Positions 21,909-34,691 of a stretch of DNA of 64,000 nucleotides are shown here, in pieces. How positions within the stretch are numbered: the stretch's first letter is position 1; every line of letters begins with the position of its first letter. The DNA comes from Cavenderia fasciculata. Its lineage: Eukaryota > Evosea > Eumycetozoa > Acytosteliales > Cavenderiaceae. The notes beneath the pieces are model-generated. The model had not been told where the DNA came from. It did no database searches and worked only from the letters and a program-made list of their open reading frames with translations. The stretch is taken from NCBI RefSeq assembly GCF_000203815.1, contig NW_004457624.1, positions 1,798,001-1,862,000 of the forward strand, read 5' to 3'. A program made the translations under genes and the position numbers.

Positions 21909-22667
21909 TTATCCTATTATTCCATCCATTGGAGGTATTAAACGGAAAACATTTTCTTGCATTGTTTTTTCAATTAAAAGTAAATGTGAAGGTGAACGTT
22001 TTTGACTTAAATTAAAATGATTACTATTACTATTATTATTTTGATTATTATTATTATTGAATCCTCTTTTTATAGATGGTACATGAATATATTCTTTTCT
22101 TTGTAATTTGATGCGACGGAAAATGGTATCATAATCTTCCTTTTCACCAATTAATTCTGGTGCCTTTTGTTCTGATGATTTTTCATCATCTGATGATGAA
22201 CAACAATTATCACAATTATCATTATTATTATTATTATTATTATTACTATTATTATTAATATTATTATCACTATTTATCAAAATGATTTCATCATCTTCAT
22301 AAATACTTCTTTTTCTTTTTTTATCAAGAATTGATTCTTGTTGTGTACAATTATTATTATTATTATTTTCGGTGATGATATCTACATTATTATTATTATT
22401 AGTATTATTATTTTGTTGTTGATTATTTACAGTATTATTATTAAATTGTTGTTGTAGTTGGATATTTTTTGGATTGAAAGAAAAGAATATTTCGTGGTCA
22501 ATCTCATTGTCAACATCGGGAAAATGGTCGATCTGATCGAGATCCAGGAACAAGAGAGGAGGCTGGTCGGCAACAAGTCTTCTCTGCTCTAGTTGATGCC
22601 TGGTGGTAAAGATACAAGTTGGATGTATCAACGTAAAGGTTTCAATCTCTGGTATTAAAGAATCCAT
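21909..22667 (-). CDS. Asn-rich protein of unknown function
   Basis: A single-exon frame of 252 residues begins MDSLIPEIETFTLIHPTCIF. The N-terminal 70 residues and the C-terminal 25 (LLLIEKTMQENVFRLIPPMD) are of normal complexity; the middle is Asn-rich with a KKRKRS basic patch (possible nuclear signal), an acidic EDDE run and a Cys pair (NCDNCC). No domain is recognised. Poly-Asn and acidic segments are typical of dictyostelid nuclear proteins, so a nuclear role is possible but unsupported. It converges on the previous gene with a 184-bp gap. Confidence 0.65.
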   Translation of the reverse strand: MDSLIPEIETFTLIHPTCIFTTRHQLEQRRLVADQPPLLFLDLDQIDHFPDVDNEIDHEIFFSFNPKNIQLQQQFNNNTVNNQQQNNNTNNNNNVDIITENNNNNNCTQQESILDKKRKRSIYEDDEIILINSDNNINNNSNNNNNNNNDNCDNCCSSSDDEKSSEQKAPELIGEKEDYDTIFRRIKLQRKEYIHVPSIKRGFNNNNNQNNNSNSNHFNLSQKRSPSHLLLIEKTMQENVFRLIPPMDGIIG

Positions 22668-23496
22668 CGTTTGACTATGTATGTATGTGTGTAAAACAAT
22701 TTTTTGAAAAAATTGTGTGTATGGGGGTGGGTGTGTGTGTTTTGAAATTGTTGAGCGAGGGGGGAATTGATTGTTGAGTGGTACTCTAAACTTGGGTATA
22801 TTGGTATAATCACTATAATATACAATGTATTATATGATTACTAAGAGAGAGAGAGAGAAGAAAAAGAATAAAAACTAAAATGTTAATTATATAAATAATA
22901 TTATTTATCTCTTTGAAGAATATCTATCTATGTGATCGGTGATGAGAAACAAAACAAGTGAATTGGAATTGGATGGGGAAGAAGATTATAAACACACCAC
23001 GAAAAGGGGGCAATGCCGCGAGGAGACGGGACCTGACCCTGTTTTACAAGGCAAATATAATATATTTTTTTTGTGAACAGGGTCGGTTGGGTGCACGCAT
23101 CTCCCCGTGCTGATGGATGGCGATGCAAAAATCAGCGGCAGCTCGCGATGAATCATCCCAAGACACGGATGTCACGCGTTTTGCAACGAATCGGGGAATT
23201 GACCAATTGCTGACTTTTAGGCAGAACTGGGAAATAAATCGACAATCTAATTTTTCCTTTGCCTTTTTTTTTTTTTTCCTTCTGCACAAACGATCGAGAT
23301 ATTATATTATATAGATACGGTATTTGATATTATATATATGGTTTGATAATTATGAGATATGTACTTTTTATATGTAGTTGTTAACCACAATCTTTTACTT
23401 TTTTCTCTGACTGTCTAGAAAACAAAAAAAATATACAAATATATTCGAAACTGGAATATATAATAAATAAATATATATGTGTAGACAAATTAATTA

Positions 23497-23682
23497 ATGA
23501 TGTTTTTTTTGGTTGTTGTATTGTTATCGAGCGCTGTTGTTGTTGTTGATGATATAAATAAGAGTTTTAAACAAGAACAACAACAAACCAAACCCCTAAC
23601 CACCACCACTACTACTCATCCTCCTCCTCCTCTTCCCACCAACAACAGCGATAGTCATCTACTTCCTCCTTCTCCTCTTTAA
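23497..23682 (+). CDS. Candidate small secreted Thr/Pro-rich protein
   Basis: A 61-codon frame starts at ATG after an AT-rich leader (attaattaatg). Residues 1-17 (MMFFLVVVLLSSAVVVV) look like a signal peptide, followed by a polar stretch and runs of Thr and Pro (TTTTTTHPPPPLP). This composition is plausible for a small dictyostelid secreted or wall-associated protein. A 10-bp hairpin (23720-23740) lies 38 bp after the stop. It is short and of low complexity, so it may be chance. Confidence 0.3.
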   Translation: MMFFLVVVLLSSAVVVVDDINKSFKQEQQQTKPLTTTTTTHPPPPLPTNNSDSHLLPPSPL

Positions 23683-23719
23683 TTCAATACACTATTGATT
23701 TGAGATTATATGGTCAATG

Positions 23720-23740
23720 GCTGCTGGTGACACCAGCAGC
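23720..23740. repeat. Near-perfect 21-bp palindrome
   Basis: gctgctggtg and caccagcagc flank a single A, so the two 10-bp arms can form a tight GC-rich hairpin. It follows the small candidate ORF and could mark its 3' end or be a protein-binding site. Confidence 0.6.
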
Positions 23741-25529
23741 ATCAATACTGCAAACCAGTAGGAGGAGTAGTAGTAGTAGCATGGGTAGGGGGTGGTTGGA
23801 AAAAATTAAAACCTCTCTCTTCATATCTTATCGTGTGTGGTTGGTTGGTTGGTTGTAGTAGTGGAAGCGTTGGTGCGTGGATGGGGTGGGGTGGGGTGGT
23901 GGAATGACAGGTCGATCCGATATAATAGAACTGGCGGTGGGGGTGGATTGTTTGGAACGACGACAACAACAACAATCAAATCACCCCCTATGTAGAAATA
24001 ATAATAATAATATTATTAAAATCAATCTAAAAAAGGAAAGATTGCCACTGAGCGTGGTTAGTGTAGTATCAACAACAATAACAAACACAACTGAATTGTG
24101 TCAATAGTTCCAACATTTAATTTACTATAGGTGTTGCACGCCGCGCGATTGATTGATCCATTTCCAACAACCAACTCTTGACTCTACTGTCTTCTGTTTG
24201 TTTGATTTAATGGTGTGGGCGTGGGTGTGTGTTGTACACGTAAAGTCGTTCATTTCATTCTATTTTATTCCCCTGATATCACAACTCATAAAGTAGTCAT
24301 TTTTATCTCTTTTTTTTTTGTTTGAGTGACAGATAGATACAACACACGATGGGTGGGTTGACTGATACTGCCATTAATATTACTTACTTATATGATTATA
24401 TATATAATGCGACGACTGACTGACTTGACTTGTTTTTCTTATTAAATCTGTTGTTGTAAATTTGTGTTTATTTGTGTGTGTGGGTGTATGTGTTCACGTT
24501 ATATATATAAATATGGTAGGTGAAACAAAGAACAATTGTGTTGAGGTTGGTTGATAGTAGTAGTAGTCTATCAATCGGACACAGACAGCTCTTTCCCCCA
24601 CCTTTGCACGCTCGACGATGTTTGCCGTATTCTCCTAATCCACTGTTTCCCAATAATCGCACCATGGTTTTTGATCCATCTAAGAAGGGTGATTGTCTCA
24701 TTCATCTCGGGGTTAGTATGAGGGTGTGGGGGCTGTTTTGGACAGTAGGATGCACAAAACCTTTCACTTTAGTTTTAAAGTTGCAGAGGAGAGAAACCAA
24801 GCAAGCAAGATTCAGATCGCATGACGCAGCTCTATAAACAGTAAAAAACCCCAAAAAACAAAAATCTTTGCGGCTTTGGCTAGTGGGGTTCGTCCCCCGA
24901 ATTTTCAAAAGGTTCGCTGATTGGCCGATTACCAGATCCCATACAATCTTATCTTCTTTATATATGATAGTTATTATTTTAATAATAGGTATTATTAAGT
25001 CTGATTATTTATTGTTGTTCATTGTTTGAAGTATCATAAACCTTTTAAAATTAAATAGAAGCATCGAAAGATAAGTGTATTATACAAACATATTGCTTAT
25101 TACAACCTACACATGAGATTGACACATTTCACTGACCCAACAACAATGTGAAAAAACCACAAAAGGATATTTTAAGAGAATCCATCACGCAAAGAGAATA
25201 AAAACCGTTTCGTTGAAGAAAAGAAATGATAATTTCCCACCCGATGATTGTACTAGAGTACAGAACCAACCAACAAACACTGGTGATCGGAAAATAATAA
25301 AACACAAACAGAATTATGTCATTATGAGTGTTATCTTATCAATGGCAGATTAAAAGAATAACCATGCCAACCACTGTTTGATTGACCATCGATTTCCCTA
25401 ATTGTAGAATGTGGAGGGTTATAATTATTCGTCAACCCAAAACAAGATCATTACCTTTTTTGACAAAAGGATGTGGAGCAAAATATTATATATATACATT
25501 ACTAGACACAAGATGGATATACCCCATGG

Positions 25530-25696
25530 TTATAGTATTAATTTATTTTTTGGATTGTTGTGATGGTGGTGTTGAAGTTGAGATGGAGGGTTGTTATTGG
25601 AGGATAATTGTTGTTGTTGTTGTTGGTGAAGTTGTTGATGTGGTGGTTGATATGGTTGTTGCGGTGATTGGTGATGTTGTTGTTGTTGATGATGAG

Positions 25697-25728
<32 letters not shown>

Positions 25729-28504
25729 GATGGTTGTTGTGGTGATTGGTGATATGAATAATAACCATTATTATTGTTATGGTTATTTTGACTATTTTGA
25801 TTATTTTGATTATTAGATTGTTGGGCAAGATAACGAGCTAATTCCATTTTGTTATTCTCTACGGAGAATTCGACTAGTTTGGAGAGTGGATAGATCGAGT
25901 CATTGTCATTGAGAACCTTGTGGTGCAGCAGACGACTTACGACATCAACATTTCTGTATTGGATGGCCAACAACAAAGGCGACGTCGAATTGACACAGTG
26001 ACGGGTAGAACAGCCACGTTTGAGTAACAAGTCAATGACTTCAACCGGTGAGTATCGAATAGCTAGATTGAGACAACTCCAACCCAGTCGATCAGAATCC
26101 ACCTTTTTAACGAGTGTTTCATCCATGTCAATGAGATACTCTACAAAGTCTAGTGGACCATGTTTGATTGCCAGTTTCAAAGGTGTCCAGTCTTCCTTAC
26201 TAGCAGTGTCTATCCTTGCACCATGATTCAACAGTATTTGTAGTATTGATCTTCTTTGATTTAATAAATCTCCAGTTACAATTTCTCCATTAAATCCTGA
26301 TCTTATTTCATCTAATAAAAATAAATAGAATGGAAATGTTTAGACATTATTATTATTATTAATTAATTATTTAAATTATTATACATACTACCAACAATAA
26401 CTTTATAACCATAAACCTGAGTATACATTAAAGCAGAGAAACCTCTGTGATCAAGATCCAATACACTTGCTTTATAGTTTAAGAGCATCAAGACGATTGA
26501 TCGGTCGCCAAGTGCACAGGAAATCATAAGTGGAGTGGTACCAAGTTGGTTTGGTATGTTGGGATTGGCACCCTTTTGTAATAGACGTTCAACAACTCCT
26601 GCATAAGAGTTATTACAAGCAATCATTAAACTAGTATCACCAATTCTATTTTGAATATCAACATCTATATTTCTAAATAAAAAAAGGAATAAATAAAAAT
26701 AAATAAATGACCATTTACTATATATATATATATATTTCTATACTTACTGATTCGTTAATAAAAAGTCAACAACATCATAATGGGCACCTTGACAAGCCAA
26801 CATTAAAGGAGTCCAACCATTTAATTTACACTGATAATTTACTTCGTTACTGTTTTGTTGTAGACGCGATTTTACACTTGGGGTATGGTTATCATAGGCA
26901 GCCTTTAGTATTGGTACTGTCATATCAAATATACTATTTTCAACAACACTATGGTGTCCTTCAAACTGTAATTGTGAATTGGTCCGATACTTTACACTTG
27001 GCCCATTTTGATTCACTTGTGCTGCTGGTGATTGTGGTGACAATTGTGATTGTGGTGATTGCGATTGTATATGTTGTTGAGATTGTTGATAATGTTGTTG
27101 TTGTTGGGATAGATGGTGATGATGTTGTTGTTGTTGTTGAGATTGTTGATGTTGTTGAGATTGATGATGTTGATGATGAGAAGGAGGGTGACCGTATGGA
27201 TGGTAATGATTATTATTATTATTTGAATGTAATGATGATGAGTGAGAAGGGCTACTATGCAAGGATGGTGATGAGGTTTGCATGTTTAAAGAGGGTGAGG
27301 AGTTGTTGTTGTTGGATGTAGTTGATAATAGTAATGGAGAAGAATCGACTCCTTGAGGTCTGCTGACCATCAAGTGTTGGAGTTGTGGAAGATTCTGCGA
27401 TGATCTTCCGCCACCACCATTGATAGAATGTGAGGTAGGAGTACTTGGCGATAAAAGTGGTGAATCGAGTTGATAACTAGGTGCTCGTGGTTTGGATGAG
27501 GCAGATGTCGATGGATGACCACCTCTTGATCGGATAGGCGAGTATTGTGGGTGTGGTTCAATGATAGGTGACGATGAAAAGGGTGTTGAAAAGGCACCCC
27601 TTGATTCAAAGGCTGGTGATGATGTCATCGATATTGGGTCAACCGACGACGACGATGTTATAGACGATATAGATGCTATCGTTGAATGGTGATTATTATT
27701 AGATGGTTGTGGTTGTGATTGTGATTGTGATTGTGATTGTTGCTGCTGTTGTTGGATAGGTTTAAAGTGATAGTTTGCGGAACTGCCACGAGGTGATTGC
27801 TTTTTGTCGACATCGACAATGATATGGTGGTGTTGGGGGTGATGGTTGTTGGGGAGTGGTGAGTCGCTTCTCTGAGACCGCATCGATGATGGTGATTGGG
27901 TGTGTGGAGAAGAGAACATCGTCGAGTTGTTGTTGTTGGATGTGAGATTGTTTCGAGGAGAGTGTATTGGCGACGATGTCCCCATTGGCACAGACTGGTG
28001 CATATGATGAGTGGATGGAGGAGGTATGGATGAGAGTGGTGATGGTTTGATCCCATATCTCGGTGAAGAGGTTGGTGACATTTGGTTGCTGGGTGGTACA
28101 ACAATCTGTTGATGTGGATGTGGAGATGATCCAACGCCAACTCCAACTCCATCAATGGATTTTTTACCAAAATTAAGTGGAGGTAGTTGAATGGTAGGAC
28201 CCCATGTATTAAATGGGCTACGTGAACCCGGCGAAACTAGTCCAAACGAAGGTGACATGGTCGATGGTGGTTGTGGTGGAGAATCAGATTCCAAATGTAT
28301 CATCTTTGTCTTGTTATTTGGCTTTGTAACAAATGTAATGTCTGGTGATTGTTGTTTGTTGTTGTTATTGTTATTGTTGTTACCCATGACCACCATCGAT
28401 GGTGGTTCGTATGTATCATCATCTCCATCCAATAATATCGATATTTTACTCTTGTTATTACTACTACTGGTAGAGTTATTCTTTTGAGGTTCGAAATCAC
28501 CCAT
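25530..28504 (-). CDS. Ankyrin-repeat protein with a long disordered N-terminus
   Basis: Three exons (28504-26748, 26672-26389, 26311-25530) encode about 940 residues; the second donor could instead be after 26392, changing one residue. Residues 1-530 are disordered, rich in Ser, Pro, His, Gln and Asn, with many Ser-Pro sites (SPRYG, SPRGS, SPIHSPR) that proline-directed kinases could phosphorylate. From about 540 to 860 there are roughly eight ankyrin-like repeats, such as NGWTPLMLACQGAHYDVVDF, GTTPLMISCALGDRSIVLML and DWTPLKLAIKHGPLDFVEYL. A Gln/His-rich tail follows. There is no catalytic domain or membrane segment, so it is probably a scaffold; partners are unknown. It starts at the edge of a 6.2-kb divergent spacer, which may carry complex regulation. 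Confidence 0.85.
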
Positions 28505-29652
28505 TCTTTCAAACTCTCTTTTGAATCTTGTTAATTATAATAAAGTTCTTCTTTTTATAAAAAAAAAAAAAATTAAATATAATCTAATCTTCTGATTCAA
28601 ACACACAGGGTGTGATGTGTACTCTAAATAGTATAAAGTATAGTTGTCGTTGTATGTTCTATATAGTGTATGTTGAGTGATAGATTATTATTATTATTAT
28701 TATTGTTTACTACTAAGCTATATATGTGTATGTATGTATATATTTATATATTATTTAATTATAATGTGTGATGATATATGTATGGTTGATGAGGAGAAGG
28801 GTGAGAAGGGTGAGGAGGAGGATGATGACGAATATGACAACCTAATTTAAAATTGGGTTAAGCAGTAGAGGGGTAAACGTTAGGTAGGTAGGTAGGCTAG
28901 ATAGGTTAGATAGGAGTCGAGTAGAGTTGAGTAGAAGATATTATCAAAAAAATTGCACAAATTAGTAAGTCTCAAAAACTAAAAGTTTGTGATAGGTTGC
29001 TAGCATCAAGGATGAATTTGGTGATTGATTGATCAAAAGTTCTATCGTCGCATTATTTTTGTTTTGTTTGGTACATACTGTCTGTCTGTCGTGCACGATC
29101 GATATTTCAAAGGTGCAAGTATATATATTTAGGTCTTGTCTTTAAAATATACAACGTAGTATTGTATGTTTGTTGTGTGTGTATGTACAAAAAGAGGTAT
29201 CTATAAATTATATGTATAATAAAATGATGGTGGTGTGAGTAAAGAGAGGAAGGAGGAGGCTTGTGGCTTTAGATAGAACTGTTTCGAAAATAAGATGGGG
29301 TGGTTGGCTGTTGGGATGGATTGTTCAATACTGTTGACAATTTGTGGGGGGCAAGAGCCCTATTTTTTTTTTTTTTCACAATATGTCTTTCTGTATGAGA
29401 CAGATATCTAAATATATCAAGGACTATCCACCCTTTGGTTTGTACCTATCCTTTTTTTTTCTCTCTTTCTTTTCTTTTTTTTCTTTTTTTCTAAACCTTT
29501 TGTACTGTTATTGTTTGTTGGACACTCAACTATTTGATATTATTATTGTCTTCTTGGTCTGATATAGATCACAAAAAAAGTGGATACTGGCAGTTGGTTG
29601 GTGGATAAATAAAATATGACAATGACGTGATTGAATAATTTTCTTTGGTTGT

Positions 29653-29679
<27 letters not shown>
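29653..29679. repeat. TC dinucleotide microsatellite
   Basis: An uninterrupted (TC)n run in the large non-coding spacer. Similar CT/AG runs occur at about 44271-44294 and 52499-52514. Confidence 0.85.
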
Positions 29680-29683
<4 letters not shown>

Positions 29684-31493
29684 TCTCTTAACTGTTAACA
29701 GGTCAGGTTTCTACAAATAATATTCAACACTTTTTTTCGATTTTGATTGATGGGAGGGGGGTTATCAATGTTTTGGATTCAAAACAAATCTTTGCCTGGA
29801 AAGGAAAAAGGAGGAGCTGGCAAAATGATTGGGCAGATTTATTACCCAAATATGAGAGATCCTTTTCACAGTTTGAAACATATATACAAAAAAGAGGGAG
29901 AGGAGGTGATATATGTCAAGCGCTCTCTCTGGAATTAAGATAAGAGTTTTGTTGTTGTTTGTTGATGTAGAGAGGGTGGTGGTTGGGTATCTATCAATCA
30001 ATTGTTTTGGAAAAATCGTATATTATTGATAAACAAAGATTCTATCCAATTGGATGTGCAATACTGATAATAGAGGGGGTTAGAGTTCCTATAAAGTGTT
30101 GGAACAAAAAAGGAAAGACGCCTTTTCAATCAAAATCCAATCTCGAGGAGGATCTGCCTGCTGTTGTTGTTGCCAGCAATGCCGCGATGAGATATTCACT
30201 TGTAAAGTAATAAATCCACACCTATGAGGATCGTAGGATGTTTGCGTGTCAATCCCACAAAGGTTTGCTTGGTATATGTTTGTGGTGGTGAAAGAAAACA
30301 TTGTGTGTTGCGTGTGTTATGTGTGGGATCGATAAATCTTTTTTTTGGGCTGCAGTGAATGAGTGTCATCATCGTCATCATCAAAAGGATATTATTTCCT
30401 TTCAAGGCTGACGGGTGAAAAAGGCAAAAGCCCAGTTTACCAGTTTCCTTAAATTACAACAAACACAGAAACAAAACATCTAATAATAATAATAATTTTA
30501 TCCTACTTTTTTTGAAATGAATTAACTGTACTGTCTGTAATATATCCTGTACTAGTATAATATAATTTTACTCAAACAACTTTTATCATTATCGTCAATG
30601 TTGTTTGAGAGCTCTTTTTTTTGAATAATCTACTATTACTACTTTTTTTTTTTAAGATAGATAGGAAAGAAGGATTGGGAAAGAAGATCTAAACAAAATG
30701 AAACAACTGCTGGTTTTATTGATATGAAGGTCACTGTTATGAAGAAATGGGGGTAATAGATGGTGTCAAAAAAAAAAGATTAAATGTTTGCAAGTGGGCA
30801 AACTCAAATAAAAGACGGTGGTGGGGGCTATACCTGCTTCTCTATGTACGGAGTAGTATTATCAGAGTGAGCATGAATAAGTAGATCCCCATTATGATAT
30901 CACACCATAGAAAGAAAGAGAGAGGTTCCCTCCCTTAATCGTTCACAAACTTGGTCAAACACCACTGTTGTACGAGTAAACCAACCTATAGCCCCCCGTT
31001 CATACGCGTGTATGATTCTCGAGTAAAACTCACTCTAACCCCACAAACATTGCAAAGACGCGCGTCTGCAAATCAAATAATATCTTGGAGGACTCTTCAT
31101 CCCTTCCCTATTTTTGAAACATAATTAAAAATGGATTTTTTCGACTTTTATGGAACAATCACACAGACACATATACAAGGGCAAGGTCCCTAGAGAGTGT
31201 CTCTTTGAAACGAAAAATCATCCCTGCAAAGGTGTGGATCTTAGAACAACCAACCGGTTTTCTTTCGACATTAAAAAACAATTTTATATCTAATTTACAA
31301 AAGTAGTTAATTTCAATTACTCTCTGTACGTACGTTTTGTATTATTACTACAATAGTCAATAGAGAGTACAAATACAGCCGTTTGTGTATGAGTTTGGGG
31401 GGATTGCGCGAGAATAGTTGATCAAACAATTCCCTTTTTCGTCGACTTTGACTGATATAGCCAAACAAAAACAATCAACATGGATTGACGCGA

Positions 31494-31567
31494 TGCCCGG
31501 GGGATTCACATTAACGGGGCACAAGAACGTCGTTTCGTCTACACGACAAACCTCGAATGATCGAGGT
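31494..31567. ncRNA. Candidate structured RNA with three adjacent stems
   Basis: Three small hairpins follow one another in a locally GC-rich patch: tgcccg (31494-31499) with cggggca (31515-31521, one bulged G); gtcgt (31529-31533) with acgac (31543-31547); and acctcga (31550-31556) with tcgaggt (31561-31567) around an ATGA loop. A 12-A run follows on the plus strand. It matches no RNA family I know, and the strand is undetermined. Short stems of this size can arise by chance. Confidence 0.25.
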
Positions 31568-34500
31568 GGATAAAAAAAAAAAAAGGAAATATGATGGTTG
31601 TGAATGGGATGAGTCTTAAAATTTCGAACCTAAAATAATAATATTACTTTTATTTTTAACTTTAACTAGTATTAATACAGGTATAATATTATTATTTCCA
31701 TAGTATTATTGCCCAGGATTCATTTGAAAATAGTGGCCACTTGAAGATCAGTGATTATGATAATCGAAGGTTTTTTTTTTTTTTAGTCGTCAAACAAAGA
31801 TTTGATGGACAAACCCGACAACTCGACCGATAAATATTCGTCATTTTCGTTTATAGTAGCGTTGGCGGTTCGGCTAGATCAACTGAATGAATTGTTGTTT
31901 GTGCTAGGTTATAACATTTCATTTTATTTGCTATTACTCTAAAGATCTATCATCCATTCATTCATTACCCATCTGCTACATGTCTTAAAGATTACTCCTT
32001 GACCACTATCAGCTGATTACCTACCTAGGTATTGTTTTTGTTGCAAGTGATGAGATAGGTTCCTTTTCAACCTTTGACGTGAACATCATCAAAACTACGC
32101 TGACTCTATGAGGAGGAAGGTCTCATGAGTCGATGCATCTTTAGTTTCTCAAACCATGCCCGCAGCTCTCATCACATCCAACCTACAAAGTAGTGGGTAG
32201 ATGACTTTGATTGGTTTTTTTCGAATTTTTAGTTGTTTGGTGGGGCACACCCACCCCCTGCCCTGTTCTAGGTGTTGTTGCCAACAACCAATGAAATAGT
32301 CGAGTCGAGATATTTGGTAAAACTCGACTGAAAAGATTGATTTATCCACTTTAATCAACCGACTGATAGTCCAAGGCAAGAGGGAGCTCAAACCATCCAT
32401 CGAAACCAACTAAATCATAAATCATTCTTGTGTTCTATTTATTAATCAATCATCTCGCTCTATCCATTAATCAAACACACAAAAACCGAGTGTTTCCGAC
32501 ATTACACTTTACCATTGTAGTTGTTAGGATTTTATCCAATATACCAATATATTAATATTCATATACATAACAACATCAGCACACCATAGCGACAGGATAC
32601 ATATACTTCACTGACCAGTTTTGTAAGTTCAACAATTCATCCACCCATCCATCAATCCAATATTCATCCACACAAACGAAAATCATAATCACATTCAGGA
32701 GCATCAAGAGTATTTAGTTGTTGTTGGTAAAATTTTACCAATCATATGATATCATTTTCATTCATTTATTGTTGTATCAAACTTTGTAGATGTATGCATT
32801 GATTGGATTTGTAAATCTTTCACCTGATCAAAGAGAGAGAGAGTAGTTTATATCAGTTCTTTCCTTTTCAAATGGACTGATTGAAAGAACTCGTTCATTC
32901 TCGGTGATGAAAAGGTGCTAATTTCACCATAAATGGATAAAAATATGCCATTGTTGTGGGTGTGTGGGCATCCCTTTCAAAGATCTTTTGTTTTTCTTTT
33001 TTTTTTTTTTCTTTTTGGTGCCACTTCAAACACACTGATGCCATCACTTTGTTGTTTTTTGAAACAGGCCAGCGGGTTTTGATCTTGTTGATCGACCGAG
33101 TCGGTTCCCTTTGCTATGAATCATCGTCAGCACTTAAATCAAAAGTGTTGGTGGTGGAGGAGGAGATGAGGTCGATAGAAAATAAAAAGACGAACTTTAC
33201 TCCTCCTCTCAAACGATTCTCTCTCTTTTGAAGTTTATTATAATCTTTCGTTCGGTCAAACAAGAACAGCTCTGTCTTTCCTTCTGACAGAAACGCTCTC
33301 ACAAACTCTTCAGTTTATTCATTATTAATCACACAATATCACACAATAATAAGATAAGCATAATGCTTGTTTCATCAGAGAAAGAGAGAAAAAGAAAGAA
33401 AGAATCAGAATAGAAAAGCAAGAAGAAAGAAAAAGAATCACGGTGACCAACAAACCATTAAACCAAAAAGTAATTACAATTAGGATAGATTAGATTAGAT
33501 TGTTCTGTTATTTGTGTACCATCATATGCCTCTTCATTTTGATTGATTTTTTTTTGTAACTTCACCAACAAAAGAACTAAGAGGAAAGGACAGATACCAT
33601 TTTTATCTTTTCTTTTAGTCTCTGTCTCTTTCTCTCTCTCTTATCTGTCACATAATATATCTCTATCTCCCTTGTATTTTCCAATCAAAGCTCAACGTTA
33701 TCTCGTGAGCCATGTATCGACAACAGCACTAGCACCACCAACCATTCAATTGAACACACACAAATATCTATTTCGACGTGTCAACTTCGGTATTGTAACG
33801 GGATTGGTTTCGGCTTCAAGTTGGATGAATACCACCACCTTGTTGTTGCTATGAATTCATCCATCCTTGCCGGTGGTCTCAACCCCTTTTCCTACCATTC
33901 GCAAGAAGATACGATGATGATGATGATGATAAAGACTAGAAGCCCAGAAGGGTAAAAAGCTTTACGATCGTCTACGGTTCGCTCTCTCCTTCCAAATCAC
34001 ACAACAACACGATTTTGAAAAAAAAGAGGTGCCCAACCAATCAAAGACCAAGATTGAAAATATCTTTGGAATCAAGTTTTTTTTAAATTAATTGTAGCTT
34101 TGCTGATTTTTTAATGCGAGGAGACACCCATCGTTTGATCCTTGTCTAGCATTCTCTTTTTCTCTCTTTCTCGGGTTGACTCTTGTTTCTAAATCCCCTT
34201 CCCTTCTCTTTGTCGATTTCTTCTTGTTGTTACTCCTTGTTCATCTTTTGTAGATAGATATTTATATAACTTAGTTTAGTTCCTTCATCAAATCTTAAAG
34301 TCTCCTTTTTCATCGTCGACAAACATCCCTACAACAATTCGAGTTGTTTGTTTCTTCTTCTTCTTCCTCTCCTCTCTCTCTGTACAAAGATATATATACA
34401 TACACAAATACATATACACATAGTAGTAATGATACAATCATCAAAATAAGAATCATATATTTTAAAATAGCCCTCCTTTGCACTTCACCCAAAATAATAA

Positions 34501-34691
34501 TAATAATACCTCTTGTAAATAATTAACCTGTGTCCTCTTCTTCTCCTATTTTTAGTTTATATAATAACAATAATAATATCCCCTATATATCTATATAAAT
34601 CATTTATATCCTATCCTACAGTATCCTATACTTCTTTATTTATTTGTATATATAAAAATAATATCAACAACATAATAATACTATCACTATC

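Larger units (their letters stand above)
22668..25529. other. 2.9-kb spacer with a few islands of lower AT content
   Basis: No strong gene was found apart from one small candidate (23497-23682). Less AT-rich islands occur at about 22990-23215 and 24585-24910. The first has a 9-bp inverted pair (gaccctgtt at 23033, aacagggtc near 23074). A near-perfect 21-bp palindrome lies at 23720-23740, and GT-rich runs at 22720-22760 and 23880-23950. In such AT-rich DNA these islands could hide ncRNA genes, but no known RNA family was recognised. Confidence 0.4.
28505..34691. other. 6.2-kb divergent spacer, the largest in the window
   Basis: No convincing coding exon was found on either strand. It lies between the starts of the ankyrin gene (-) and a nuclear-factor gene (+), so it probably holds promoters, long 5' leaders or ncRNA genes. 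Contents: a TC repeat at about 29653-29679, pyrimidine-rich stretches before 34691, a CG-rich palindrome at 31056-31067, a cluster of three short stems at 31494-31567, and many short GA/CT tracts. Frames such as 32149-32409 and 29743-29943 lack protein character. Confidence 0.5.

Noticed and set aside
23033-23082. 9-bp inverted pair gaccctgtt / aacagggtc
   Set aside because: Too short to stand out statistically; mentioned only as content of the less AT-rich island.
24520-24837. 105-codon open frame in the 2.9-kb spacer
   Set aside because: No ATG at its start, no recognisable domain and no dictyostelid-like amino acid pattern.
24886-24905. ggggttcgtccccc, resembling a tRNA T arm
   Set aside because: The loop is too short for a T arm and no other tRNA arms are nearby; just a small hairpin.
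30253-30260. TCCCACAA, like the upstream element of dictyostelid small RNA genes
   Set aside because: A single 8-mer match is expected by chance in 64 kb and no structured RNA or T-run follows at the usual distance.
30823-30998. 10-bp inverted pair gggggctata / tatagccccc
   Set aside because: Ten-base inverted pairs within 200 bp are expected several times by chance in this window; no extension of the arms.
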